A DNA stretch of 64,000 nt from DASYLJ01 sp964432595 (GCA_964432595.1 CAYSOF010000007.1:1-64000), one strand, 5' to 3'. Positions 50,502 through 61,396 are shown, counted from the stretch's first letter. The notes: generated by a model not told the origin, from the sequence alone. Made by a program: numbers and translations.

Positions 50502-51416
50502 ATGCCGCCGCCAAGCGCCGACATCATCCTGCCCGCACGGGGCCCGTTCGATCTGCGGGCCACCGTGCTGTCGCATGCGGGATGGCAGCTGCCGCCCTGG
50601 CAGTGGTGCGACGGCGCACGCCCCACGTTGCGGCGGGCGGAAGCGCTCGCCGACGGGGCCGTCCGCCTGCTGGCGATCCGCCCTGCGCCCGACGGCGTGG
50701 TCCTCCGGGTGACCGGCCGGGACGCAGCCGAGCCCGAGGTCCTGGCGCCGCTCGCCGCGCGCGTGCGCACGGCACTGCAGCTCGACGTCGACCTGCGCCC
50801 GTTCCACCGCTGGTGCCGCTCGGAGCCACGGCTGCGTCCCGCCGCGCACCTGCGGCTCGGCCGCATCCTGCGCGCGACCACGCTCTTCGAGGACGTCGTC
50901 ACGGCGATCGTCCGGCAGCAGGGCCGCCCCGAGGCGACCGTCGAGGCCATGACACGGCTCGCGCTGCTCGGCCCGCGCTGTCCCGTCGAGCGACGCCTCC
51001 GCGCCTTTCCGACGCCGGAGCGCCTCGCGGAGGTCGGCGTCCGCGGCCTGCGTCTGCTCGGGATGGGCACGGCGGCCGGACCCGTCGTGCGGCTCGCACG
51101 TGACGTCGCCGCCGGACGTCTCGATCTCGTCGGGCTCGAGCGGCACGCCGCCTCGCGACCGCTGCCGGGACTGTCGCGCACGCTCCGCGCGCTCCCCGGG
51201 ATCGGCGCACCGGCGGCCGGCTGGCTGGCGCTGCTGCTCGGGCACGTCGACGGAGCGCTCGTCGACCGTCGCTCGGCGCGTCGCCTGGCGGCCTGGTCGC
51301 CGTGGCGGAGCCTGGCGCTCTGGTGCGCCCTCTGGCTCGCGTGCCCACTGCCGGAGCAGGATCGACTGCGACGCGCGACTACGTCGCCGCGGCGGCGCGT
51401 CCCTGCGCGCCGATGA
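50502..51416 (+). CDS. HhH-GPD DNA glycosylase
   Basis: A 304-aa protein of the AlkA/3-methyladenine glycosylase type. The helix-hairpin-helix is visible as LRALPGIGAPAAGWLALLLG and the loop after it, GHVDGALVDRRSARRLAAWS, supplies the Asp region. Upstream, FEDVVTAIVRQQGRPEATVE is the usual substrate-pocket helix. It excises alkylated bases. The ATG at 50502 is preferred over an earlier frame start; it is divergent from the reductase (50-bp gap) and overlaps nuoG by 38 bp. Confidence 0.8.
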   Translation: MPPPSADIILPARGPFDLRATVLSHAGWQLPPWQWCDGARPTLRRAEALADGAVRLLAIRPAPDGVVLRVTGRDAAEPEVLAPLAARVRTALQLDVDLRPFHRWCRSEPRLRPAAHLRLGRILRATTLFEDVVTAIVRQQGRPEATVEAMTRLALLGPRCPVERRLRAFPTPERLAEVGVRGLRLLGMGTAAGPVVRLARDVAAGRLDLVGLERHAASRPLPGLSRTLRALPGIGAPAAGWLALLLGHVDGALVDRRSARRLAAWSPWRSLALWCALWLACPLPEQDRLRRATTSPRRRVPARR

Positions 51417-52921
51417 CGTCGTAGCTGAGACCTCGGAACCCGGCGCTCTCCGCCGCCAGCGCATCGAACACCGACGACGCGCCGTCGACCGGCGTGCCGC
51501 CGCACGCGGACGCGAGGTCGCCCAGCACGCGCCAGCCCGCCTGCGCCTCGCCCGGCGGCGCCACGGCCTCCCGCAGCCGCTGCACCCGCCCCGCGTGGTT
51601 CGTGAACGAGCCGTCGGTCTCGGTGTACGCGGCGATCGGGAGGATGACGTTCGCGAATTGCGCCGCCTCGTGCTGCTCGGCGTCGATCACGACGAGATAC
51701 GGGATGCGCTCGAGCGCCGCGCGCGCGGCCGCCTCGTCGCACCACGCGGTGAGATCGGTCCGCAGCAGGACGAGCGCCTGCAGCGAGCCGGACTGCGCCG
51801 CCGCCAGCAGCGCCTCGACACCGTCGAGCGCCACGCCCTGGAGTCGGAGCCCCTGCGTGTTCGGATTCTTGTCGGCCTTGATCAGGAAATCGTCGCCCGT
51901 CGATCCCGGCGGCGACCACGAGATGCCCGCGACCGTCGCGCCCAGCGACGCGCCCAGGCGTCGGGCGAGGAACATCTCCTCGTTCGTCGCCCGCGCCGAG
52001 ACGACGATCCCCACCGAGCCCGCCGCGCGCAGCGCCTTCGCGACCGCGGCGATCGTGGCGGGCCATTCACCGGGCGTGAAGCGGTCGGCGCCGCGCACGA
52101 GCGGCTGCAGCAGCCGTCCCTCGCCCTGGAGCGTCAGCCCGCTGTGCCGGCCGGCGTCGCACATCCAGTAGTCGTTCACCTCGAGGTTGGCGCGCGGCTG
52201 GAAGCGGAAGATGCGCCCCTCGCGGTGATAGATCTCGATGTTGCAGCCGTTGGCACACGCCCCGCAGACCGACTCGGTCCGCTCGAGGTACCAGACGCGC
52301 GCGCGGAAGCGGAACTCGCGGTTGGTGAGGGCACCGACCGGGCAGATGTCGACGACGTTCGCCGAGTACGGATTGTCGAGCGTCTTGTTCGGCGCGAGCG
52401 CGATCTCCGAATGATTGCCGCGCTGATAGATGCCGAGCTCGCTCGTGTGCGTGACCTCGTCGAGGAAGCGGGTGCAGCGCGCGCACAGCACGCAGCGCTC
52501 CTGATCGAGCATGACGTACGGCCCGATCGGGATGGCCTTCTTCTTTTTGACCTTCGCCTCCAGCGGCATGCGGCTCCGCTGGCGGTCGTAGTCCATGTAG
52601 TACTCTTGCAGCTTGCACTCGCCGGCCTGGTCGCAGACGGGGCAGTCGATCGGGTGGTTGATGAGCAGGAACTCGAGGACCGCCTTCTGCGCGGTCTGCG
52701 TCTTCTCGCTCTTCGTGTGCACCACCATGCCGTCGGTGCAGCGCGTGTTGCAGGCGATCTGCAGCTTCGGCGACTTCTCGATCTCGACGAGGCACATCCG
52801 GCAGTTGCCGGAGATCGACAGGCCCGGATGCCAGCAGTAGTGCGGGATCTCGATCCCGAGCTGCTCGGCGGCCTGGATGACGGTCTTGCCGTCCTCGACC
52901 TCGATCTTGCGGCCGTCGATT

Positions 52922-52935
<14 letters not shown>
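51379..52935 (-). CDS. nuoG: NADH-quinone oxidoreductase subunit G
   Basis: A 518-aa subunit. N-terminal [2Fe-2S] ferredoxin (HYCWHPGLSISGNCRMCLVE, then ACNTRC), the His/Cys-ligated cluster region (HPIDCPVCDQAGECKLQEY), the two [4Fe-4S] segments (ERCVLCARCTRF and DICPVGALTNRE), then CGACANGCNIEIYHREG and a molybdopterin-oxidoreductase-like domain. It is shorter than long-form NuoG (680-900 aa). nuoF is directly upstream with a 14-bp overlap. Confidence 0.93.
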
Positions 52936-54223
<1,288 letters not shown>

Positions 54224-54234
54224 CGTGTGAAGGG

Positions 54235-54768
54235 CTAGCGGGCTTCGACCGCGCCGAGCGGCTGCTTCTCGCGCTGGATCTTGCGCTGCAGCGCCATGAG
54301 CCCGTCGAGCACGGCCTCGGGTCGCGGCGGGCACCCGGGGACGTAGACGTCGACGGGGACGATGCGATCGATGCCGGGCAGCGTGGCGTAGTTGTCGTAG
54401 AAGCCGCCGGTGGAGGCGCACGCACCGAAGGCCATCACCCATTTGGGGTCGCCCATCTGCTCGTACACCCGACGAAGGATCGGCGCTTGCCGCATCGTGA
54501 CGGTGCCGATGACCATGAGCAGGTCGGCCTGGCGCGGGGTGAAGCGCGGCAACAGCGCGCCGAAGCGATCGATGTCGTACGGCGACATCGAGAGCGCCAT
54601 GTACTCCATCGCGCAGCACGCGGTGGCGAACGGATACGGGAAGATCGAGTACTTGCGCGCCCACCCGATGGCGCGATCGAGGCGCGTGACGACCACCGCT
54701 TCGGCGATCAGCGACTCCTCACCCGAGGTCGCGATGCGCGGCAGCGGCGCGGAAATCGGCTTCGGCAT
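54235..54768 (-). CDS. nuoB: NADH-quinone oxidoreductase subunit B
   Basis: A 177-aa subunit with the N2 cluster ligands: TACCAMEYMA (adjacent Cys pair), GACASTGGFYDNY and VPGCPPRPEAVLDGL. The ATG at 54768 is used for the GGAAAGA ribosome site. It is followed by nuoF and nuoG; the usual nuoC and nuoD are absent from the window. The N2 iron-sulfur centre hands electrons to quinone. Confidence 0.94.
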   Translation of the reverse strand: MPKPISAPLPRIATSGEESLIAEAVVVTRLDRAIGWARKYSIFPYPFATACCAMEYMALSMSPYDIDRFGALLPRFTPRQADLLMVIGTVTMRQAPILRRVYEQMGDPKWVMAFGACASTGGFYDNYATLPGIDRIVPVDVYVPGCPPRPEAVLDGLMALQRKIQREKQPLGAVEAR

Positions 54769-54872
54769 GCGGTCTTTCCGTGTAGCCCCCGAGGGCGTGC
54801 GTGTCAAAGACGGACGCTGGTCGCCGCGTGCGGATTTGCAATGTGCCGGTACAGGCGTTAGCGGGGCCGCCC

Positions 54873-55349
54873 ATGGATGCGGTGACCCGTCTGATCCACG
54901 TGCTCGGGCTGGCCACGTACCTCGGCGCCACCGTGGCGCTCGTGCTGGTGTTCCTGCCGGCGGCCGAGAGCATCGACGACCCCGCGCTCCAGCGACGTGT
55001 CCTCGCGAAGGGACTCAAGCCGTACAACATCCTGACCGTCGGCGCGCTCGGTGTGCTCATCATGTCGGGGGCGACGTCGCTCACCGACATGAAGGTGAGC
55101 CTCGGTGCGGAGTACGCCCGCTACCTCTGGCCGCTCGTCGGCAAGCTGAGCCTGACGTTCGCCGTGACGATGGTCGGCACGTGGCTGTCGTTCGGCATCG
55201 CGCATCGGCTCGTCCGCGCCGAGCTGGGGCAGCTGCCCGTCGAGCCGGAGCTGCAGCGCAGCATGGTGCGTCGCATGCGGATGGCCGGCTGGCTCGGGGT
55301 CATCCTCGCAGTGTGGACGACGTGGGTGGGGATAGGTCTTGGCCGCTAG
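54873..55349 (+). CDS. CopD-like membrane protein
   Basis: A 158-aa protein with four hydrophobic segments (VTRLIHVLGLATYLGATVAL, NILTVGALGVLIMSGATSL, YLWPLVGKLSLTFAVTMVG, LGVILAVWTTWVGIGLGR). Histidines lie in the first segment. The pattern resembles CopD/DUF2269-type proteins, some of which bind heme or copper. Function is not certain. It is divergent from nuoB. Confidence 0.6.
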   Translation: MDAVTRLIHVLGLATYLGATVALVLVFLPAAESIDDPALQRRVLAKGLKPYNILTVGALGVLIMSGATSLTDMKVSLGAEYARYLWPLVGKLSLTFAVTMVGTWLSFGIAHRLVRAELGQLPVEPELQRSMVRRMRMAGWLGVILAVWTTWVGIGLGR

Positions 55350-55394
55350 TGTGGCTCTTGCGCGTCCCACATCGCTTTGCGAGGAGGGAGCCTG

Positions 55395-55718
55395 ATGGAC
55401 CGGTTCATCCGTGTTGGCGACCGTGTCGCCTTTTCCGGCGAGAAGATGCGGAAGGTCGGGCTCGTCGATACGGCGAGCCTGTTCTGTGATGCGTATTGCT
55501 TCGAGCCGGGGCAGGAGCAGAAGGGGCACGTCCACGCGGTTGGCGACAAGCTCTACTACGTGCTCGAAGGCAGTGGCCGGATCACCGTCGGCGACGACGC
55601 GCGCGACGTCGGTCCCGGGGACCTCGTCTGCGCGCCGGCCGGCGAAGGGCACGGCGTACGCAATCCCGGGCCCGGGCGGCTCGTGCTGCTCGTCATGATG
55701 GCGCCGAAGCCGTCGTGA
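55395..55718 (+). CDS. Small cupin-domain protein
   Basis: A 107-aa single-cupin protein. Ribosome site GAGGAGG before the ATG at 55395. Cupin motif 1 in HVHAVGDKLYYVLEGSGRI (His-x-His and later Glu) and motif 2 in DLVCAPAGEGHGVRNPG (metal His). These fold metal centres often serve as isomerases or binding proteins; substrate unknown. Its stop overlaps the NTF2-like GTG by 4 bp (GTGA), so the two are coupled. Confidence 0.8.
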   Translation: MDRFIRVGDRVAFSGEKMRKVGLVDTASLFCDAYCFEPGQEQKGHVHAVGDKLYYVLEGSGRITVGDDARDVGPGDLVCAPAGEGHGVRNPGPGRLVLLVMMAPKPS

Positions 55719-56131
55719 CCGATCGCGACGCCGTGCTGCGGGCGAACGAGGCGTTCTATCGCGCGTTCGAGAGCCTCGACCTCGCGCAGATGGAATCGGT
55801 CTGGCTACGCGCGCCGCACATCCGTTGCGTGCATCCGGGCTGGGGCGTGCTCGCCGGATGGGACGCCGTCATGGAGAGCTGGGAGCGCATCTTCGCGGGC
55901 GCGCTCGAGATGCGCTTCACGCCGGAGAACGTCCACGTCACGGTGACCGGCGATCTCGGCTGGGTGGTCCTCGTCGAGCAGATCGCGAGCCGGCACCCCG
56001 ACGGGGACGGCAGCGGCCGCGTCCAGGCGACGAACCTGTTCGAGCGGGTCGACGGCCGGTGGTGGCTCGTGCATCACCACGGCTCGCCCATCTACGAGGA
56101 ACCCGGCCGCCCGAGCGGCCCGCTCCACTGA
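55715..56131 (+). CDS. NTF2-like/SnoaL-type protein
   Basis: A 138-aa protein with the NTF2 cone pattern: RANEAFYRAFESLDLAQMES, HIRCVHPGWGVLAGWDAVME, FTPENVHVTVTGDLGWVVLVE and NLFERVDGRWWLVHHHGSP. Such domains bind hydrophobic small molecules; some act as isomerases or hydrolases. Start GTG overlaps the cupin stop. The Trp-rich tail hints at ligand binding, but no catalytic residues can be identified. Confidence 0.78.
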   Translation: MTDRDAVLRANEAFYRAFESLDLAQMESVWLRAPHIRCVHPGWGVLAGWDAVMESWERIFAGALEMRFTPENVHVTVTGDLGWVVLVEQIASRHPDGDGSGRVQATNLFERVDGRWWLVHHHGSPIYEEPGRPSGPLH

Positions 56132-56202
56132 GCCTCGATTGAATCGGCGCCCGGCCCGATGGTAGGGACGACGGTTCACTTCGCCGTCCCAGGAGGAATG
56201 CC

Positions 56203-56775
56203 ATGCCGTTGATCCCCGCCACCCACCTCCGCGCGGGCCACATCATCAACTACGAGAACCAGCTCTGGCGCGTCATGAACGTCGTCCACGTGACGCCCGG
56301 GAACTGGCGCGGCATGGTGCAGACGAAGCTGCGCAATCTGAAGGCCGGCTCGCAGACCGAGCATCGCTTCCGCTCGGAAGACAAGGTCGAGCGCGTCAGC
56401 TTCGAGCAGCACGAGATGGAGTACCTGTACGAGAGCGACGGGCACTACCACTTCATGAACACCGAAACGTACGACCAGATCGCGCTCGACGGCGAGATGC
56501 TGGGCGACGCCGCCGGCTACCTGACGCCGAACCTGCGCATCCAGGTCGAGTTCTACGAGAACAGCCCGATGGGCGTGGAGCTGCCGAAGAACGTCGACCT
56601 CCGCGTGACGGAGACGGCGCCCGGTCTCAAGACGGCGACGGTGACGAACGCCCTCAAGCCCGCCACGACCGAGACCGGGCTCGTCGTCCAGGTGCCGAAC
56701 TTCATCAGCGAGAACGACGTGATCAGCGTCGACACCGAGACCGGCGCCTACGTCGGGCGCGCCACCAAGGGCTGA
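56203..56775 (+). CDS. efp: Elongation factor P, variant tip loop
   Basis: A 190-aa translation factor that rescues ribosomes stalled at polyproline. Three beta domains: KOW-like N-domain (1-65), OB domain and C-terminal domain (SPMGVELPKNVDLRVTETAP with conserved final signature). In standard EF-P the tip reads PGKG with modified K34; here the aligned position gives TPGNWRGMVQTKLRNLKAG with Asn instead of Lys. This is a variant with no modifiable lysine. ATG at 56203 has AGGAGG upstream. Its 3' end overlaps the convergent glycosyltransferase by 28 bp. Confidence 0.92.
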   Translation: MPLIPATHLRAGHIINYENQLWRVMNVVHVTPGNWRGMVQTKLRNLKAGSQTEHRFRSEDKVERVSFEQHEMEYLYESDGHYHFMNTETYDQIALDGEMLGDAAGYLTPNLRIQVEFYENSPMGVELPKNVDLRVTETAPGLKTATVTNALKPATTETGLVVQVPNFISENDVISVDTETGAYVGRATKG

Positions 56776-57863
56776 GCGCCGGCGATCGAGCGGAAAATCC
56801 GCTCGCACCGGTCGAGCGTGTGCTCGACGGTGAAATGCGCGGCGATGCGGTCGCGAGCCGCCGCGCCGAGCGCCGCCCGGCGCTCGGGATCGCGCGCCAG
56901 GGCGACCAGACCGTCCGCGATCGCCGCGCGATCCCCGACCGGGACCAGAACGCCACTCGTCCCCTCTTCGATCGCTTCGTCGGCGCCGACCGTCCGCGTC
57001 GACAGCACGGCGCGGCCGGCCGCCATCGACTCGAGCGTCGCCTGCGACATCACCTCGCGCCGCGACGGCAGCACCACGAGATCGAGCGCCGCGAGCAACG
57101 CCGGCACGTCGTCGCGCTGACCGAGGAGCGTCACGAGCCCGCCGAGCTGGGCGGCGGCCGCCTCGACGAGGGGCGCATCCCGTCCGCCGCCGGCGATGAA
57201 CACACGCGCGCGCGGCAGGCGATCGCGCGCGAGTGCCAGCGCGCCCATCAAATCGTCGAGCCCCTTCTGCCACGCGAGACGCCCGACCGTGCCGATCGCC
57301 AGCTCGTCCGGCGCGAGGCCGAGCTCCGTGCGGACGGCCTCGCGCCGCGCGTGCGCGGCGTCGAAGCGCGCCAGATCGACGCCCTTCCACAGCACCGGCA
57401 GCTTCGCCAGCGGGCCGAAGCCCTCGTCGGCGTACCAGCGCGCCGCCCCGTGGGCGAGGACGATGCCGGCGTCGACGCGTCGCCAGGTGTAGCGGTCGAT
57501 CCAGCGGTCGCCGCGCAGCTCGTGCGTCAACCCGAAGATCAGCGCGACGCGGCCACCGCCGCCGAGCGCCCGGCCCCAGGCGGCCATGCGCGCGGCCTTC
57601 TTGGCCTTCGCGATGACGACGTCGGGCCGCTCCTCGCGCATTGCCGCCCGCACCCGCAGCGCGCGCGCGGCCCACGTGCCGTGGTGGTCGTCGCGGACAC
57701 GCAGCCCCATCCGCGTCGCCACGTCCATCCATGGCGCCTTCGGCCGACCGAGCAGCACGCTCTGGTGCCCGCGCGCCGCGAGGCCCTGCGCCGTATCGAG
57801 CATCCAGCGCTCGATCCCGCCGTACGCCGGGCTCTGATTCAGATTGATGAAGAGCAGCCGCAC
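56748..57863 (-). CDS. Glycosyltransferase family 4 (GT-B)
   Basis: A 371-aa transferase. N-terminal GT-B lobe starts MRLLFINLNQSPAYGGIERW and has HGAARWYADEGF at the domain boundary; the C-terminal nucleotide-sugar lobe has IGTVGRLAWQKGLDDLMGAL, VFIAGGGRDAPLVE and LVVLPSRREVMSQATLESMA (E-x7-E type signature). It adds a sugar from a nucleotide donor to a surface polysaccharide or lipid. GTG start at 57863. A neighbouring enoyl-CoA hydratase follows upstream. Confidence 0.88.
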   Translation of the reverse strand: MRLLFINLNQSPAYGGIERWMLDTAQGLAARGHQSVLLGRPKAPWMDVATRMGLRVRDDHHGTWAARALRVRAAMREERPDVVIAKAKKAARMAAWGRALGGGGRVALIFGLTHELRGDRWIDRYTWRRVDAGIVLAHGAARWYADEGFGPLAKLPVLWKGVDLARFDAAHARREAVRTELGLAPDELAIGTVGRLAWQKGLDDLMGALALARDRLPRARVFIAGGGRDAPLVEAAAAQLGGLVTLLGQRDDVPALLAALDLVVLPSRREVMSQATLESMAAGRAVLSTRTVGADEAIEEGTSGVLVPVGDRAAIADGLVALARDPERRAALGAAARDRIAAHFTVEHTLDRCERIFRSIAGAQPLVARPT

Positions 57864-57872
57864 GCGTTCGCG

Positions 57873-58646
57873 TCAGCGTCCCTTCCACACGGGCTTGCGC
57901 TTCTCGGCGAACGCGCGCGGGCCCTCGCGACAGTCCTCGCTCTTCCAGAGCGCGCCGACGAGGTCGTACTTCGCCGTCACCGCCTCCGCGAGCGGACGCC
58001 CGAGCCCTTCGAGCGCCGACTGCTTCGTCGCCTGCACCGACAACGGCGAGCATTCGGCGATCGCCGCCGCCCAGCGCTCGGCGGTGGGCATGAGCGCTGC
58101 CGACGGCACGACCTCGTTGACGAGGCCGAGCCGATGCGCCTCCGCGGCGCTGATCGGCTTGCCCGTCAGCATCATGCCCATCGCGATCTTGAGCGGGATG
58201 TGACGCGGCAGCCGATGGACGCCGCCCGCCGCGGCCATGAGCCCGACGCGGGGCTCGGGCAGGCCGAGCGTCGCATGCTCCGCGGCGACGATGACGTCGC
58301 AGGCGAGCGCAATCTCGAGGCCGCCGCCGAGCGCCAGCCCGTTCACCGCGGCGATGATCGGCTTCCAGCAGTCGAAGCGCGACGTCAGCCCGCCGAAGCC
58401 CGTCGCCGGCACGCGCGGCGTGCCGTGCGTGGCCGTCCACTTGAGATCGTTGCCGGCGGAGAACGCCTTCTCGCCCGCGCCGGTGACGATGCCGACCCAG
58501 AGATTCGGATCGGCCGCGAAGTCGTCCCATGCGTGCGCCATCTCCTCGTTCGCGCCGGGATGGAGCGAGTTCATCACCTCCGGCCGTGCGATGGTGACGA
58601 CGGCGACGTGCTCGCGCTTCTCGTAGCGGATGAACTCGTAGGTCAT
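57873..58646 (-). CDS. Enoyl-CoA hydratase/isomerase family
   Basis: A 257-aa crotonase-fold enzyme for fatty or aromatic acyl-CoA breakdown. Marks: VAVVTIARPEVMNSLHPGAN, GEKAFSAGNDLKWTA (oxyanion hole A-x-G-N-D-L), AAVNGLALGGGLEIALACD (second oxyanion loop), and GLPEPRVGLMAAAGGVHRLP. The catalytic Glu positions are filled by EPR. ATG at 58646; the upstream gap of 63 bp holds the divergent start of the alpha/beta hydrolase. Confidence 0.9.
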   Translation of the reverse strand: MTYEFIRYEKREHVAVVTIARPEVMNSLHPGANEEMAHAWDDFAADPNLWVGIVTGAGEKAFSAGNDLKWTATHGTPRVPATGFGGLTSRFDCWKPIIAAVNGLALGGGLEIALACDVIVAAEHATLGLPEPRVGLMAAAGGVHRLPRHIPLKIAMGMMLTGKPISAAEAHRLGLVNEVVPSAALMPTAERWAAAIAECSPLSVQATKQSALEGLGRPLAEAVTAKYDLVGALWKSEDCREGPRAFAEKRKPVWKGR

Positions 58647-58709
58647 GCGCCCCTCTAGCGCAGGCGTTCCGGGTTTGACAGGCGCCCGCCGCCTCCATAC
58701 TCGACGCGC

Positions 58710-59666
58710 ATGGGGCTGGAGCATCGGATCGTGTCGACGAACGGGGTACGCCTGCACTGCGTGGTCGAAGGCAGCGGGCCGCTCGTCGTCCTGCTGCACG
58801 GCTTTCCCGACTTCTGGTACACGTGGCGCCACCAGATCGCGGCGCTCTCGCCGCACTTCCGCGTCGTCGCGCCCGACCTCCGCGGCTACAACGAGAGCGA
58901 CAAGCCCGCCGGCGTCGACGCGTACGCGATGCCCGAGCTGGTTGGCGACGTGCTCGGCCTGATCCATGCGTTCGGCGAGCAGCAGGCGGTGATCATCGGC
59001 CACGACTGGGGCGGCGGCGTGGCGTGGTCGTTCGCGATGGAGCATCCGGAGGCGACGCGGAAGCTCGTCGTGATGAACTGTCCGCACCTCGCGATCTTCC
59101 AGCGCGAGCTGCAGAACGATCCGCGCCAGCTGCTGAAGAGCTGGTACATGTTCTTCTTCCAGCTGCCATGGATCCCCGAGCTGCTGCTCGGCGCCGGCAA
59201 CGCGTGGGCCGTCGGCAACGCCGTTCGCCAGTCGACGATCCGTCGCGAGACGCTGTCCGACGACGACGTCCAGCGACTGCGCGATGCCGCCAGCCACTCC
59301 GGCGCGCTGCGTAGTGCGATCAACTACTACCGCGCGGCGTTCCGTGCGCCGGACGTCCAGGGAAACCTGCCGAACTGGCTCCGTCGGTTCCTGCACGGCG
59401 ATCGCCCGTTTCCCCCACCGCGCCAGACGCTGGAGGATTGGCCCAAGATCAGCGCGCCGACGCTGCTGATCTGGGGCGAGCAGGACGTCGCGCTGCGGAA
59501 GGAGCTCACCTACGGCATGGAGCCGCTCTTCACCGGGCCGTTCGACATCCGATACGTCGCCGACTCCGGGCACTGGGTGCATCAGGAGCAGGCGGCGCTG
59601 GTGAACCAGTACCTGCTCGAGTTCCTCGCCGACCTCGTTCCGACCGCGACCGCGCAGCCGGCGTGA
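58710..59666 (+). CDS. Epoxide-hydrolase-like alpha/beta hydrolase
   Basis: A 318-aa protein. Nucleophile Asp in IIGHDWGGGVAW and oxyanion LLHGFPDFWYTWRHQ match the epoxide hydrolase pattern. The cap domain has tyrosine candidates (AINYYRAAFR), acid in IWGEQDVALRKE and His in VADSGHWVHQEQ. It opens epoxides to diols or splits related esters. Starts 63 bp from the divergent hydratase. Confidence 0.87.
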   Translation: MGLEHRIVSTNGVRLHCVVEGSGPLVVLLHGFPDFWYTWRHQIAALSPHFRVVAPDLRGYNESDKPAGVDAYAMPELVGDVLGLIHAFGEQQAVIIGHDWGGGVAWSFAMEHPEATRKLVVMNCPHLAIFQRELQNDPRQLLKSWYMFFFQLPWIPELLLGAGNAWAVGNAVRQSTIRRETLSDDDVQRLRDAASHSGALRSAINYYRAAFRAPDVQGNLPNWLRRFLHGDRPFPPPRQTLEDWPKISAPTLLIWGEQDVALRKELTYGMEPLFTGPFDIRYVADSGHWVHQEQAALVNQYLLEFLADLVPTATAQPA

Positions 59667-59669
59667 CCG

Positions 59670-60500
59670 TCAGGCCGTCTGGATCGTCGCTTCTTCGCGG
59701 GCGTACCCGCTGACACGGTCGACGTAGCCCTGCGTGATGCGCGGCAGGAACGGCTTCACGTGCGCGAAGCGCGTCGGATCGAGCCCGGCCTTCTCCGCGC
59801 GCTGCTGCGCCTGCGCGACCCGTCCCTCGCCGGCGTTGAACGCGGCGACGGCGAACATGCGCCGCTCGTCCCCATCGTCGATCGGCACGGTCGACAGACC
59901 GCGGCCGAGCTTCGCCTCGCGGCCGAACAGGTCGTGCAGGTAGCGCAGATAGCCGACGCCCAGCGCGACGTCGTCCGAGCCCGGCGGGCGGTCGACCGTC
60001 CCGCGCGCGATCTTCCGCCGCATCTCCGCCTCGGTGTAATGCGTCACCTGGAACGTGCCGACGCTCAGCCCGTCCGCGCTGCGCGCTTTCGGATTGAGGC
60101 TCGACTCCGCGCGGGCGATGGCGACCGAAAGCGCCGGCTCGAGCCCGGCGTGCTCCGACGCCACGTGGATGGCGTCGACCAGCCGCTGCTTTGCACCGTC
60201 GCGCTGCGGGCGTACGGTCGTCGCCTCCGCGACGGTGGTCGGCCGCTGCGTCAGGGGCGACGGGAGCATCGGCCGATTCAGGCGGACGGGGGCGTCGATT
60301 CGCGACGGCGCCACCGGACGGCGGACGCCGGTGCCGCGACGGATCGTGGGAACCGCGCCCCTCGGCTGGACGCCGGAGGCGCCGGGACGCAGCCGCAGCT
60401 GCCGGAGCACGTCACGAAACGGGACGGGCACCGGGCTCGGACGCACGCCCGACACCCCGGGAACCGGAGCACCGATCGCGTCGCGTACGGTCGGGATCAT
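59670..60500 (-). CDS. Lytic transglycosylase-like (SLT domain) protein
   Basis: A 276-aa protein. The first about 110 residues are disordered, with Pro/Arg/Val-rich repeats (VPVPFRDVLRQLRLRPGASG, RRGTGVRRPVAPSR). The C-terminal SLT-like domain carries the catalytic Glu in SVAIARAESSLNPKARSADG, then VGTFQVTHYTEAEM, GYLRYLHDLFG and VAAFNAGEGRV. It cleaves peptidoglycan to anhydro-muropeptides. No clear signal peptide is seen, so export may be atypical. It converges on the epoxide hydrolase gene with a 3-bp gap. Confidence 0.82.
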   Translation of the reverse strand: MIPTVRDAIGAPVPGVSGVRPSPVPVPFRDVLRQLRLRPGASGVQPRGAVPTIRRGTGVRRPVAPSRIDAPVRLNRPMLPSPLTQRPTTVAEATTVRPQRDGAKQRLVDAIHVASEHAGLEPALSVAIARAESSLNPKARSADGLSVGTFQVTHYTEAEMRRKIARGTVDRPPGSDDVALGVGYLRYLHDLFGREAKLGRGLSTVPIDDGDERRMFAVAAFNAGEGRVAQAQQRAEKAGLDPTRFAHVKPFLPRITQGYVDRVSGYAREEATIQTA

Positions 60501-60642
60501 GCGGAGCCGCCGTGCAAGCGCGCTGCCAGGCCGGCGGCCCGCCGATCCGGCGTCGGGACCGCCCCTGCCCCGGCAGAACCCGCCCGCCGGCAGTATCTGC
60601 CGCGCCTCGCGCCCGCTCGACCGCGCGGATAGAAGGCGCTCG

Positions 60643-61191
60643 GTGACGACGGCCTTCTGGCAGCCCGTGTTCGGCAACGACCGCCCGGTCGAGATCGAGA
60701 TCGGCCCGGGCCGCGGCGACGTCCTGTTCGCCTTCGCCGCGCAGCGGCCCGAGACCAATTTCTTCGCGGTCGAGCACGCGAGCGGCGCCGCCGCCGCACT
60801 GGCCGAACGCGCCCGCGTGGAGGACGTCGCCAACGTCCGGGTCATCGCCGGGGACGCCCGCTGCGTCGTGGCCAACCTCCTGCCGGCGGGGTCGGTGGCC
60901 GCCTACCACATCTATTTCCCGGACCCGTGGCCGAAGACGCGTCACCGCGAGCGACGCCTGTTCCATCGCCGCGGCGTCGCCGCCGAGATCGCGCGCACGC
61001 TCGCTCCGGGTGGCCGCCTCCACGTCGCAACCGATCTCGAATGGCTGTTCCGTACGATGACGAGGGCCATCGAGGGGGGCGGGCTGGAGCGCGTCGAGGA
61101 GCCGGCCCCGGAGCGGCCGGTCACACGCTTCGAGCGATCGTACGGTGCGGCCGGAACGTGGTCGGCCACGTTTCGCGTCGCGCGCCCCTGA
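60643..61191 (+). CDS. trmB: tRNA (guanine-N7)-methyltransferase TrmB
   Basis: A 182-aa SAM-dependent enzyme making m7G46 in tRNA. Marks: VEIEIGPGRGDVLFAFA (SAM loop), NFFAVEHASGAA, VIAGDARCVV, and the family hallmark YHIYFPDPWPKTRHRERRLF. GTG start at 60643 is preceded by a weak ribosome site (AGAAGG). It is shorter at the N-terminus than most TrmB (about 200-230 aa). Confidence 0.9.
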   Translation: MTTAFWQPVFGNDRPVEIEIGPGRGDVLFAFAAQRPETNFFAVEHASGAAAALAERARVEDVANVRVIAGDARCVVANLLPAGSVAAYHIYFPDPWPKTRHRERRLFHRRGVAAEIARTLAPGGRLHVATDLEWLFRTMTRAIEGGGLERVEEPAPERPVTRFERSYGAAGTWSATFRVARP

Positions 61192-61396
61192 GAGAGGGCG
61201 CGCCGGGCTCCGGCACCCGGGAATTGCGGCGTTGTGGCTCTTGCTGCGTGCGGGTGGTGCTACGTGCGGGTGGGACGAGGACGGGACGGGCGGGCACCGG
61301 AGCCCTACCCGTCATGTCAGCAAGCCAGATGCCAAATCCACCTACGTTGATTCAGCCGAACGTCGGAGCGTTCGTGCGGCATCCCGCAACGCTGCA

